NCBI GenBank assembly: GCA_050744085.1
Contig: JBOGGU010000125.1
Span: forward strand, 1-37,124
DNA length: 37,124 nt
From: JAVKSL01 sp050744085
Lineage (GTDB): Bacteria; Actinomycetota; Acidimicrobiia; Acidimicrobiales; JAJPHD01
Direction: 5' to 3'
The position numbers and the translations under genes were made by a program. Within the stretch, counting starts at the first letter, position 1; every line of letters begins with the position of its first letter. Shown piece after piece: positions 7,044 through 14,624 of the stretch. Below the pieces are notes generated by a model. It ran no database searches and was not told where the DNA came from. It saw only the letters and a list, made by a program, of their open reading frames with translations.

Positions 7044-9425
7044 ATGCCGAGCACTCCGATTGCCTTCGAACGAGCTGCCGCGCTCGGCCAGCTGCGGGCA
7101 GGCTCCTTCGACGTCTTGGTGATCGGAGGAGGTATCACCGGTGCCGGAGTGGCCCTGGATGCCTCGGCAAGGGGCCTGCGCGTCGCACTCGTCGACCGTG
7201 AAGACCTGGGATCCGGCACTTCTGGGCACTCCTCCAAGCTGGTCCACGGGGGGCTTCGCTACCTGCAGAGAGGCGAGCTGGGCTTGGTGGTGGAGAGCCT
7301 TGCCGAGCGTCGGCGCCTGCTCACCAATGCCCCCCACCTGGTAACCCCTCTGGCCTTCGTGATCCCGCTCCTGGGCACCAAGGGCAAGCTGGACGCGGCT
7401 GTCACCCACGCCTACGACAGCGTGCTGCGCTCCTACGACTTGGCGGGAGGACGGCGCATCGGCCAGCGTCACCGCGTGGCGGATGCCGAGGAGGTGACAT
7501 CTCACCTCCGCTTCCTTCGCACCGAAAGGTTGATGGCCGGGATCATCTACTGGGACGCCCGCACGGACGACGCCCGCTTGACGCTCGCCGTGGCTCGTAG
7601 CGCCGCCGAGCACGGAGCGGCGGTGGCTACCTATGCCGCCGTGACCGAGATGGTAACCGACGGCCTCGGGCAAATCACCGGCGCCCGCATCGCAGCCGAG
7701 GGCGAACCCGACACTTTCGAGGTGGCTGCCAAGGTGGTGGTGAACGCCACCGGCGTGTGGGCAGATCAGGTTGAGGCCCTGATTGGGGGCACCGAAGCCG
7801 CCGCAGCCGAGCCGTTGGCGTCAGGCGAGGAGGGCGCCGCACCGGCGGGGCTCCCTGCAACACCGGGCCCGCCAGCGCTGGGGGCGCGACAGGGGCTGGG
7901 GGCACGTGCCGGTGTGCTCGTCGACGTCGGCTTCACTGGCCTTGCGCGGCGGGCCGGGCTGTCGGCCATGACCGGCGCCGCCAAGGTTGCAACCGCCACT
8001 GGCCTCGCCGCCCGAGCTGGGCTGGCGGCCAAGCCCAACCGGCCGGGCCGGGGTGGGCTGGGCGGCCTCGCCGGTCTTGCTCGCCGCACTGGTTTGGAGC
8101 GATGGCTTGCGCCGGCCAAGCCGCTGACGCCTGCGCAGGGGCCCGGTGCGGCGCGGGGGCCCGGTGCGGCGCGGGGGCCCGCGCCCAGAGCGCGACCTGG
8201 GGCTCCGGCCGCTTCGGGCCGGCGGGACCGGGTAGCGGCAAGCGCCGGCAGGACGAGATCCGCAGGCGGCGCGGCCGTAACGGCTCCGAGCACCAACCGG
8301 AGCGGCGGCCCGAGCACCAACCGGAGCGGCGGCCCGAGCACCAACCGGAGCGGCGGCCCGATCACCAACCGGAGCGGCGGCCCGATCACCACCCGGAGCG
8401 GCGGCCCGAGCACCAACCGGAGCGGCGGCCCGATCACCACCCGGAGCGGCGGCCTGAGTGCTGACACTGCTGGGCGTGCTCGCCCGCCCCTGCTGCGGCC
8501 TGCCAAGGGCATCCACATCACGGTGCGGGCAAGCCGGCTCCCGTGCGACATGGCTGCCGTGCTCCCAGGGCCCGGCGACAAGCGCTCGATCTTCGTCGTC
8601 CCCTGGGGCGAACAGGTATACGTGGGAACCACCGACACCGACTACCAGGGCTCCCTGGACGAGCCCCGGGCAACCGCCGACGACATCGAGTACCTGCTCC
8701 GATCCCTGAACGCCTCGGTCGCCGAGCCACTCTCAGCCTCCGACGTGACCGGGGTCTGGGCTGGCTTGCGCCCATTGCTGGCCGATCGCGGAACGGCCCA
8801 GCCGGCGCGCACGACTGACCTTTCACGCCACCACCGGGTGTCGGTATCACCCGCCGGCCTGGTCACGGTTACCGGTGGCAAGCTCACCACCTACCGCCGG
8901 ATGGCGGCGGACACCGTCGACGTAGTGGTGCGGCGCCACAGCCCAGGAGCCCTCAGCCGGCTGCTGCGTCGTTGCCCCACCGCCGCGCTGCGCCTCTGGG
9001 GCTCTTCGGGTACCGCCGAGCTGCGCCAAGCGGGGGCCGCGGCCCGTCTGGGCACCGACCCGGAGACACTCGAACGCTTGGTGTCCAGGTACGGTGGCGA
9101 GGCCCGCGCCGTGCTCGCACTGGTGAGGGCCAACCCAGAGCTGGGGCGCCCCATGGTGGAGGGGCTTGGCTACCTCGCAGCCGAGGCTGTCTATGCGGCC
9201 CGCCACGAGATGGCCCATACGCTCCTCGACATACTCACCCGCCGGACCAATGCGCTCCAGCGGGACCGCCTGGCTACTGTCCGCGCCGCTCCCCACGTCG
9301 CTGGGCTGGTCGCCCCGGAGCTGGGCTGGGACGAGGCCGAGTCACGACGCCAGGTAGCCCAAGTGCTGGCGGCCGCTGCCAGGGACGCCGAAGCGGCCGG
9401 CCTGGCCCGCCCGGCGAGGATCTGA
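7044..9425 (+). CDS. glpD: FAD-dependent glycerol-3-phosphate dehydrogenase with a large repeat insertion
   Basis: GlpD oxidises sn-glycerol-3-phosphate to dihydroxyacetone phosphate, passing electrons to quinone at the membrane. The FAD Rossmann motif VLVIGGGITGAGVALDASAR (from residue 25), SGTSGHSSKLVHGGLRYLQ and VNATGVWADQ are canonical. The barrel part resumes at AKGIHITVRASRLPCDM (about residue 487), with VPWGEQVYVGTTDTDYQG, VTGGKLTTYRRMA and the C-terminal helical DAO_C region. The protein is 793 residues, against about 510-580 for the family. The excess is an insertion of roughly residues 250-484, rich in Ala, Gly, Pro and Arg, including seven PSTNRSGG-type octapeptides. The insertion replaces a short surface turn, so the fold could tolerate it. 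It is first in a module with the flavoprotein and glycerol kinase genes. Confidence 0.9.
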   Translation: MPSTPIAFERAAALGQLRAGSFDVLVIGGGITGAGVALDASARGLRVALVDREDLGSGTSGHSSKLVHGGLRYLQRGELGLVVESLAERRRLLTNAPHLVTPLAFVIPLLGTKGKLDAAVTHAYDSVLRSYDLAGGRRIGQRHRVADAEEVTSHLRFLRTERLMAGIIYWDARTDDARLTLAVARSAAEHGAAVATYAAVTEMVTDGLGQITGARIAAEGEPDTFEVAAKVVVNATGVWADQVEALIGGTEAAAAEPLASGEEGAAPAGLPATPGPPALGARQGLGARAGVLVDVGFTGLARRAGLSAMTGAAKVATATGLAARAGLAAKPNRPGRGGLGGLAGLARRTGLERWLAPAKPLTPAQGPGAARGPGAARGPAPRARPGAPAASGRRDRVAASAGRTRSAGGAAVTAPSTNRSGGPSTNRSGGPSTNRSGGPITNRSGGPITTRSGGPSTNRSGGPITTRSGGLSADTAGRARPPLLRPAKGIHITVRASRLPCDMAAVLPGPGDKRSIFVVPWGEQVYVGTTDTDYQGSLDEPRATADDIEYLLRSLNASVAEPLSASDVTGVWAGLRPLLADRGTAQPARTTDLSRHHRVSVSPAGLVTVTGGKLTTYRRMAADTVDVVVRRHSPGALSRLLRRCPTAALRLWGSSGTAELRQAGAAARLGTDPETLERLVSRYGGEARAVLALVRANPELGRPMVEGLGYLAAEAVYAARHEMAHTLLDILTRRTNALQRDRLATVRAAPHVAGLVAPELGWDEAESRRQVAQVLAAAARDAEAAGLARPARI
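8286..8453 (+). repeat. 24-bp tandem repeat x7 inside glpD
   Basis: Seven 24-bp units run from 8286 to 8453 and encode P(S/I)T(N/T)RSGG, residues 415-470 of GlpD. Variation is confined to two codons. A shorter duplicated segment (GPGAAR twice) lies upstream near 8140-8170 in the same insertion. Confidence 0.95.
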
Positions 9426-9431
9426 GCCAAA

Positions 9432-9465
9432 GCCCAGGACATGAATGCTCTGGGCGAGGGCCCTC
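9432..9465 (+). terminator. Adjacent small stem-loops after glpD
   Basis: GCCCAG (9432-9437) can pair with CTGGGC (9450-9455), and GAGGGCCCTC (9456-9465) is a perfect palindrome. They lie just after the glpD stop. There is no T run, so termination is only a suggestion. Confidence 0.3.
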
Positions 9466-9478
9466 CCAAGTCGCAAAG

Positions 9479-9533
9479 CCCGAACTGTGTCAAGTTTGTA
9501 TCCCTATGGCATACAAACTTGACACGGTTTGGG
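9479..9533. promoter_or_regulatory. Near-perfect 23-bp palindrome with 9-nt loop
   Basis: The left arm (9479-9501) and right arm (9511-9533) match at 21 of 23 positions and enclose a 9-nt centre (9502-9510). The inner 15 bp, GTGTCAAGTTTGTAT against its complement, are perfect and unusually AT-rich for this DNA. It lies between glpD and the flavoprotein gene. It could be an operator for a dimeric regulator, an mRNA hairpin or a dispersed palindromic repeat. An ATG at 9506 falls in the loop. Confidence 0.7.
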
Positions 9534-9556
9534 TCGCACCCCGCGGGGGTGAGCCG

Positions 9557-11044
9557 GTGACCTGGTCCCCCACCCCGGCGGTGGCCCTGCCTGTCGGACG
9601 TACAACGGCGCGGCTGGACAGCGCCGCCGTAGAGGTCGGGGACCGCCTCCTCGAGGACCTGCGCTGCGCTTGCTCGACTGTCGAGGTCGACGAGACGTCC
9701 CGAGCCGAGGCGGGCCGGGACTGGTGGCCGCTTGCCGTTCACTGGGCACTGCGAGGCCAGGTGCCTGCGCTACCCGCTGTCGTGGCCAGGCCGTCGGACA
9801 CGGAGCAGGTCGCAGCAGTGCTGGCGCTGTGCAACGAGGCGAGGGTCCCAGTCACCCCGATGGGCGGGCGGAGCGGGGTGTGCGGGGGGTCAGTGCCGGT
9901 GTTTGGCGGGGTGGCGCTGGATCTGTGCGGCCTCGACGGGATCGTCGGCGTCAACACGACCGACCTGCTGGTGGACGTGGCAACCGGTACCAACGGATCA
10001 GACCTGGAGGAGTCCCTTCGGGTCGGCCACGGGCTCACCGTCGGGCACTGGCCCCAGTCGATGGCGCTGTCCACCGTCGGGGGCTGGGTGGCGTGCCGCT
10101 CGGCGGGCCAGTACTCGACCCGATACGGCAAGGTCGAGGACATGGTCGAGGGGCTTGAGGTGGTGCTGGCCGACGGCCGCGTGATCGAGACCGGCGGCCG
10201 TGCGCCCCGCTCTGCAACCGGGCCGGACCTCACCCGCTGCCTGCTCGGAAGCGAAGGGACCCTCGGCGTAGTCACCCGGGCAGTGCTGCGGGCCCACCCA
10301 ACGCCACCGAGCGAGCTCCGGGCCGCGTACAGGTTCGCCTCGTTCGACGACGGGCTGGAGGCGTGCCGCCTGACCCTGCGGCGTGGGGCGACCCCTGCCG
10401 TGCTGCGCCTCTACGACGAGGCCGAGGCTGCCCGCTCGCTCGCCAGCGCCGAGGCGGTCACCCTGGTGGCCCTGGACGAGGGAGACGCATCGATCGCCAC
10501 TGCCACCATGGACGTGCTGTCCCAGGAGTGCCTGGCTGCCGGGGGCGAGGCCGCCGACGAGGGGCTGGTCGCCCACTGGCTGGCCACCCGCAACGAGGTT
10601 CCTTCCCTCGGGGAGCTGTGCGCAACGGGCCTTGTGGTGGACACCGTCGAGGTGGCGGCACGCTGGTCGGCCCTGGCTGGGCTCTACCACTCGGGCCTGG
10701 CTGCGCTGCGCTCGGTGGACGGGACCGTCCTGGCGTCGGCCCACCAGTCCCACACCTACCCGGACGGGGCCTGCCTGTATTTCACCTTCGCCGGCCAGCC
10801 CTCAGAGCCAGAGGCGTACTACACCGCAGCCTGGGACGCACTGATGAGGGCCACCCTGGCCGCGGGGGCCACCATCAGCCACCACCACGGCATCGGGTTG
10901 AACCGGGGTCGCTGGCTCCCCGACGAGCTGGGGGAAGGTTTCGCGGTCCTTGGGGCACTCAAGGGCGCTTTGGACCCGAGGGGGATCCTCAATCCGGGCA
11001 AGCTGGGCCTACCATCGCCCTGGGGACCGCCTCCATGGCCGTGA
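9557..11044 (+). CDS. FAD-binding oxidase, alkyldihydroxyacetonephosphate synthase-like
   Basis: The protein has a VAO-type FAD-binding domain (PMGGRSGVCGGSVPVFGGVA, then LSTVGGWVACRSAGQYSTRYG and GSEGTLGVVTRAVLRAHPTP) and an FAD-oxidase C domain. That ends with ISHHHGIGLNRGRWLPDEL and DPRGILNPGKLG. The triple His and its surroundings are typical of alkyl-DHAP synthases, which swap the acyl chain of acyl-DHAP for a fatty alcohol to make ether lipids. Many bacterial relatives have unproven substrates. Lying between glpD and glpK it has direct access to a DHAP/glycerol-3-phosphate pool, which fits. I prefer GTG 9557 (GGGGG 7 nt upstream), giving 495 residues. ATG 9506 would put the start inside the palindrome. 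An upstream open frame reaching 8972 overlaps glpD and is not coding. Confidence 0.8.
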   Translation: MTWSPTPAVALPVGRTTARLDSAAVEVGDRLLEDLRCACSTVEVDETSRAEAGRDWWPLAVHWALRGQVPALPAVVARPSDTEQVAAVLALCNEARVPVTPMGGRSGVCGGSVPVFGGVALDLCGLDGIVGVNTTDLLVDVATGTNGSDLEESLRVGHGLTVGHWPQSMALSTVGGWVACRSAGQYSTRYGKVEDMVEGLEVVLADGRVIETGGRAPRSATGPDLTRCLLGSEGTLGVVTRAVLRAHPTPPSELRAAYRFASFDDGLEACRLTLRRGATPAVLRLYDEAEAARSLASAEAVTLVALDEGDASIATATMDVLSQECLAAGGEAADEGLVAHWLATRNEVPSLGELCATGLVVDTVEVAARWSALAGLYHSGLAALRSVDGTVLASAHQSHTYPDGACLYFTFAGQPSEPEAYYTAAWDALMRATLAAGATISHHHGIGLNRGRWLPDELGEGFAVLGALKGALDPRGILNPGKLGLPSPWGPPPWP

Positions 11045-11138
11045 AGGGGGGCCCTTCCGGGCCGAGCGCCGTCGGGAGTGGGCACTGGTATTGCGGAGCA
11101 CTGTGCAAGATTCCTAGAGACAAAGGGGGGGCGCTGAG

Positions 11139-12587
11139 GTGAGCATCTTGGTGGTCGACGCTGGCACCAGCGGGGTTCGGGCTGCCTTGGTGACCACCGA
11201 CGGGTTGGTCACCCACGTCGTGCGCGAGGTGGTCCGGCCGACCTCGCCGATGCAGGGGTTCGTGGAGCTGGACGCAGCCCGGTTGGGCGCCGTGGCCCTG
11301 TCGGTTGCCCGCGCCGCCCTCGATGCGGGCGGGCCCGTGGAAGCGGTCGGCATAGCCAACCAGCGGGCGACCACCATCGTGTGGGACCGGGCGAGCGGGG
11401 AGCCGGTCGGTCCGGGGATCGGCTGGCAGGACCTGCGCACCGTCGGGATGTGCCTGGCGCTTGCCGGCCAGGGCATCAGGGTGGCGCCCAACGCCTCGGC
11501 CACCAAGCTGGCCGCCCTGCTGGACATGGCGGACCCCAACCGCAGCCGGGACCTGTGCTTCGGCACGGTGGACACCTGGCTGGCCTGGACGCTGTCGGGA
11601 GGCTCTCTCCACGTCACCGACTCCACCAACGCAGGCGTGACCGGGCTGGTGGAGACCGACGACGGGCCGATCCGCTGGTCGCCCCGCCTGCTGGAGGCCC
11701 TGCGCATACCGCCGGGCGTGATGCCCGAGATCGTCGACTCCTCGGGTGTGCTGGGCGAGGCTTCGGCACTGCCGGGAGCCCCCCCCATTGCCGGGATCGC
11801 CGGGGACCAGCAGGCGTCGCTGGTCGGCCAGGGCTGCACCAGGATCGGGCTCGCCAAGGCCACGTTTGGGACCGGGGGGATGCTGGATTGCTGCGTGGGG
11901 CCGGTGCGGCCAGGCTTCGAGACCCGGGGGCCCGCCGGGACGTTCCCGGTGGTGGGGTGGCAGCGGGCGGGCCGGGTCACCTGGGGGGTGGAAGCGGTGA
12001 TGCTGTCGGCTGGGGCGGCGGTGGACTGGCTGGTGGCTGACCTGGGGATCCTCGACTCGGCTTCGGAGTCCGACGCCATGGCGGCGTCGTGCCGGGACAC
12101 CGGGGACGTGTGGTTCGTGCCGGCACTGTTCGGGATGGGCGCGCCCGTCTGGGACTTCGGGGCGAGGGGAACACTGGTGGGGATCACCCAGGGCACCGGG
12201 CGTGCCGAGGTGACCCGGGCGGTGCTGGAGGGGGTGGCGCACCGGGGCGCCGACCTGGTCGAGGCCGCCGAGGCCGATGCCGGCCTGGCGATCGGGTCTC
12301 TGCGGGTCGATGGTGGCATGAGCGCCAATGCGACCTTTGTGCAGGCCCTGGCGGACGCGGCTCAAAGGCCAGTCGAGGTCTCCCCGGTGCTGGAAGCGAC
12401 GACCCTCGGTGCGGCTTACCTCGCAGGGATGGCCATCGGGACCTGGGCGGACGAGGCCGCCATAGCCGCCCGGTGGGAGCCCCTGCTGGTCGTGGAGCCC
12501 AAGAGGCGGGCGAACAGGGAGCGCTGGCTGGAGGCGCGCTCGCGCGCAGAGCGCACGGTTCCCGAGCTGTCGGCCCTGGAGTTCTGA
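11139..12587 (+). CDS. glpK: Glycerol kinase (FGGY family)
   Basis: Glycerol kinase phosphorylates glycerol to sn-glycerol-3-phosphate with ATP in the cytoplasm, producing the GlpD substrate. Recognisable blocks are ILVVDAGTSGVRAAL (N-terminal ATP-binding strand), GIANQRATTIVWDRASGEPV, IGWQDLRT, PIAGIAGDQQASLVGQGC, KATFGTGGMLDC, and the C-terminal SLRVDGGMSANATFVQALAD. At 482 residues it is close to the usual length of about 500. FGGY kinases acting on other polyols are the alternative, but the IANQR and AGDQQ blocks and the position after glpD favour glycerol. GTG 11139 follows a purine-rich GGGGGGG tract 7 nt upstream and starts 94 nt after the flavoprotein stop. Confidence 0.88.
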   Translation: MSILVVDAGTSGVRAALVTTDGLVTHVVREVVRPTSPMQGFVELDAARLGAVALSVARAALDAGGPVEAVGIANQRATTIVWDRASGEPVGPGIGWQDLRTVGMCLALAGQGIRVAPNASATKLAALLDMADPNRSRDLCFGTVDTWLAWTLSGGSLHVTDSTNAGVTGLVETDDGPIRWSPRLLEALRIPPGVMPEIVDSSGVLGEASALPGAPPIAGIAGDQQASLVGQGCTRIGLAKATFGTGGMLDCCVGPVRPGFETRGPAGTFPVVGWQRAGRVTWGVEAVMLSAGAAVDWLVADLGILDSASESDAMAASCRDTGDVWFVPALFGMGAPVWDFGARGTLVGITQGTGRAEVTRAVLEGVAHRGADLVEAAEADAGLAIGSLRVDGGMSANATFVQALADAAQRPVEVSPVLEATTLGAAYLAGMAIGTWADEAAIAARWEPLLVVEPKRRANRERWLEARSRAERTVPELSALEF

Positions 12588-12726
12588 GGCGGGCCGCGGC
12601 CACGCTCCGATTGGTTTTCGGATAGGGTCGGGGCTCGACCCCATTGGCTGGCGTGGCGAAGGTGCCGACGGTACACAACCAGGCCTGCGCCCCGGTTTGC
12701 AACCCGTAGACCCCAGAAGGAATTGC

Positions 12727-13791
12727 ATGATCGAGGCAAGCCACCTGACCAAGCGCTACGGGACGACTTTGGCCGTGGACGACCTCTCCTTCGAGGTGCG
12801 GCCCGGCGTCGTGACCGGCTTCTTGGGGCCGAACGGGGCGGGCAAGTCCACCACGATGCGCCTGGTCATGGGACTGGACTCCCCGAACACGGGAGGCGCA
12901 AGCGTCAACGGCAAGCCGTACGTCGAGCTCCGCCGCCCCATGTTCGAGGTGGGCGCCCTCCTGGAAGCCAAGGCGATCCACGGCGGCCGCAGCGCCTACA
13001 ACCACCTGCTCTGCCTGGCCCAGAGCAACGGGATCGGGCGGCGCCGGATCACCGAAGTGCTGGAGCTGGTCGGTCTGGGTGACGTGGCCAAGCGGAGGGC
13101 CGGCGGGTTCTCCATGGGCATGGGCCAGCGGCTGGGCATTGCGACGGCTCTGCTTGGCGACCCGCCCACACTGCTGTTCGACGAGCCTGGCAACGGGCTG
13201 GACCCAGAGGGGATCCGCTGGATCCGCCAGCTGCTCCAGTCGCTGGCAGCAGAGGGCCGCACGGTCTTCGTGTCGAGCCACCTGATGAGCGAGATGGCGA
13301 TCACCGCCGAGCAACTGATCGTGATCGGCCGAGGCCGGATGATCGCCGACACCAGCGTGGCCGAGTTCGTGAGGCGAAGCTCGGGCGGTTACGTGCGGGT
13401 CCGGACCCCGGAGGTGGCCCGCATGACGGATCTGCTCACCAGAGGCGGTGCGGTCGTCGACCCCGCAGAGCAGGGCTCCCTCGCCGTCACCGGCCTGGAG
13501 ATCACCGCCGTCGGAGAGCTTGCGTCACGCGAGGGCATCGTCTTGCACGAGCTGTCACCCCAGGCAGCCTCCCTGGAGGAGGCCTTCATGCAACTGACCA
13601 GGGAGAGCGTCGAGTTTCATGCCGGCCCGGAAGGTGGCGAAGGGGAGAGTCCCGCGGATGGTGCGCCCGCCGACCCCTCCGGTGCTCCCGCCGACGCCTC
13701 CGGTGCTCCCGCCGACGCCCCCGGTGCGCCCGCCGACCCCTCCGGTGCTCCCGCCGACGCCACGGACCAACGCACCACCAGGGGAGCCTGA
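12727..13791 (+). CDS. ABC transporter ATP-binding protein (ABC-2 exporter type)
   Basis: This is the nucleotide-binding subunit of an ABC exporter, pairing with the permease that starts 2 nt downstream. It shows Walker A (FLGPNGAGKSTTMRLVMG, near residue 40), a Q-loop region, signature GFSMGMGQRLGIATALLGDP, Walker B TLLFDEPGNGLDPEG and the H-loop VSSHLMSE. The relaxed signature is common in antibiotic/bacitracin-type exporters. The last 40 or so residues are five heptapeptides (GAPADxx) with no structural role known. I chose ATG 12727, with AGAAGG 6 nt upstream. The 139-nt gap before it contains GGGTCG...CGACCC (12625-12641), a short inverted repeat overlapping a possible -10 TAGGGT (12623-12628), which could be an operator. 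The substrate is not predictable. Confidence 0.88.
   Translation: MIEASHLTKRYGTTLAVDDLSFEVRPGVVTGFLGPNGAGKSTTMRLVMGLDSPNTGGASVNGKPYVELRRPMFEVGALLEAKAIHGGRSAYNHLLCLAQSNGIGRRRITEVLELVGLGDVAKRRAGGFSMGMGQRLGIATALLGDPPTLLFDEPGNGLDPEGIRWIRQLLQSLAAEGRTVFVSSHLMSEMAITAEQLIVIGRGRMIADTSVAEFVRRSSGGYVRVRTPEVARMTDLLTRGGAVVDPAEQGSLAVTGLEITAVGELASREGIVLHELSPQAASLEEAFMQLTRESVEFHAGPEGGEGESPADGAPADPSGAPADASGAPADAPGAPADPSGAPADATDQRTTRGA
13660..13764 (+). repeat. 21-bp tandem repeat x5 at the 3' end of the ABC ATPase gene
   Basis: Five 21-bp units beginning at 13660, 13681, 13702, 13723 and 13744 encode GAPAD followed by PS, AS, AP, PS and AT. They form the extreme C-terminus, outside the ATPase fold. Confidence 0.93.
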
Positions 13792-13793
13792 GC

Positions 13794-14624
13794 ATGGCCG
13801 CATCACCGACCCGACCTGGCGAACCGTCAACGGAGGTGGACCAGGGACGCCAGAGGTTCACCTGGCTCCTGACGTCGGAGTGGACCAAGTTCCGCTCGGT
13901 CCGCTCCACCTTCTGGACCCTGCTGGTCACCGTCATAGCAACCATCGGCATTGGCGCCTTGATCAGCTTTGCCGTCGAGAGCAACCACAGCCACGCCACC
14001 GCCGTCGAGCGCTTTATGTTCGACCCGACCAGCACCAGCCTCTCCGGCATCGGCTTCGCCCAACTGGCTCTCGGCGTCCTGGGTGTGCTCGTGATCAGCT
14101 CCGAGTACGGCACGGGGATGGTCCGCGCAACCTTCGCGGCCACGCCCCGGCGCCACCTAGTCCTTGCCGCCAAAGCCATCGTGTTCGGGAGCGTCGCGCT
14201 GGCGATCGGCCTGGTCTGCTCTTTCGTGGCGTTCTTCGTCGGCCAGCGCATCCTCGCCCTCCAGGCCATCCAGACCACCATCTCGGCTCCTGACGTCCTG
14301 CGGGCTGTGTTCGGCGGTGGCCTGTACCTGACAGTGATGGGGCTGCTCGCCCTCGGGATCGGAGCGCTGATCCGCCACACAGCCGGGGCCCTCGCCGCCT
14401 TCGTGGGCCTGATCCTGGTCCTGCCCGCTGTTGCCTTTGCCCTGCCCAGCTCGTGGGCCCACGTGGTCGACAAGATCCTGCCAACCGACCTGGGGACCGG
14501 GATCGGGCAGGTGGTGCCTCGGGCGCACTTCTTCGGGCCATGGGCGGGCTTCGGGCTGTTCTGTGCGTGGGCGGCCGCCGCTCTCGTTGCCGCAGCCCTG
14601 GTCACCGCGCACCGGGACGCCTGA
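13794..14624 (+). CDS. ABC-2 type transporter permease
   Basis: This 276-residue integral membrane protein has about six hydrophobic segments, for example FWTLLVTVIATIGIGALISF, LALGVLGVLVISSEYG, AIVFGSVALAIGLVCSFVAF, LYLTVMGLLALGIGALI, ALAAFVGLILVLPAVAFAL and FGLFCAWAAAALVAAALV. The pattern, including SEWTKFRSVRSTFW before TM1 and ISSEYGTGMVRATFAATPRR, is characteristic of actinobacterial ABC-2 permeases that pair with the ATPase encoded immediately upstream (2-nt gap). The substrate is unknown. Its 3' end overlaps the convergent ImmA/IrrE-like gene by 23 bp, so read-through of either gene would produce antisense RNA. Confidence 0.87.
   Translation: MAASPTRPGEPSTEVDQGRQRFTWLLTSEWTKFRSVRSTFWTLLVTVIATIGIGALISFAVESNHSHATAVERFMFDPTSTSLSGIGFAQLALGVLGVLVISSEYGTGMVRATFAATPRRHLVLAAKAIVFGSVALAIGLVCSFVAFFVGQRILALQAIQTTISAPDVLRAVFGGGLYLTVMGLLALGIGALIRHTAGALAAFVGLILVLPAVAFALPSSWAHVVDKILPTDLGTGIGQVVPRAHFFGPWAGFGLFCAWAAAALVAAALVTAHRDA

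Noticed and set aside
8286..8453. CRISPR array in the 24-bp repeats of glpD
   Set aside because: Units are directly adjacent with no spacers and are in frame with GlpD. The same holds for the other tandem arrays.
9506..9508. ATG as start of the flavoprotein gene
   Set aside because: It lies in the loop of the 9479-9533 palindrome, lacks a -10 or SD, and adds residues not expected by the family; GTG 9557 has a good SD. It cannot be excluded without 5' mapping.
9479..9533. Insertion sequence at the palindrome
   Set aside because: No transposase gene or second end is nearby. A MITE-like fragment remains possible but is not shown.
10989..12752. Open frame of 587 codons antisense to glpK
   Set aside because: Shadow of the glycerol kinase gene; no recognisable motifs.
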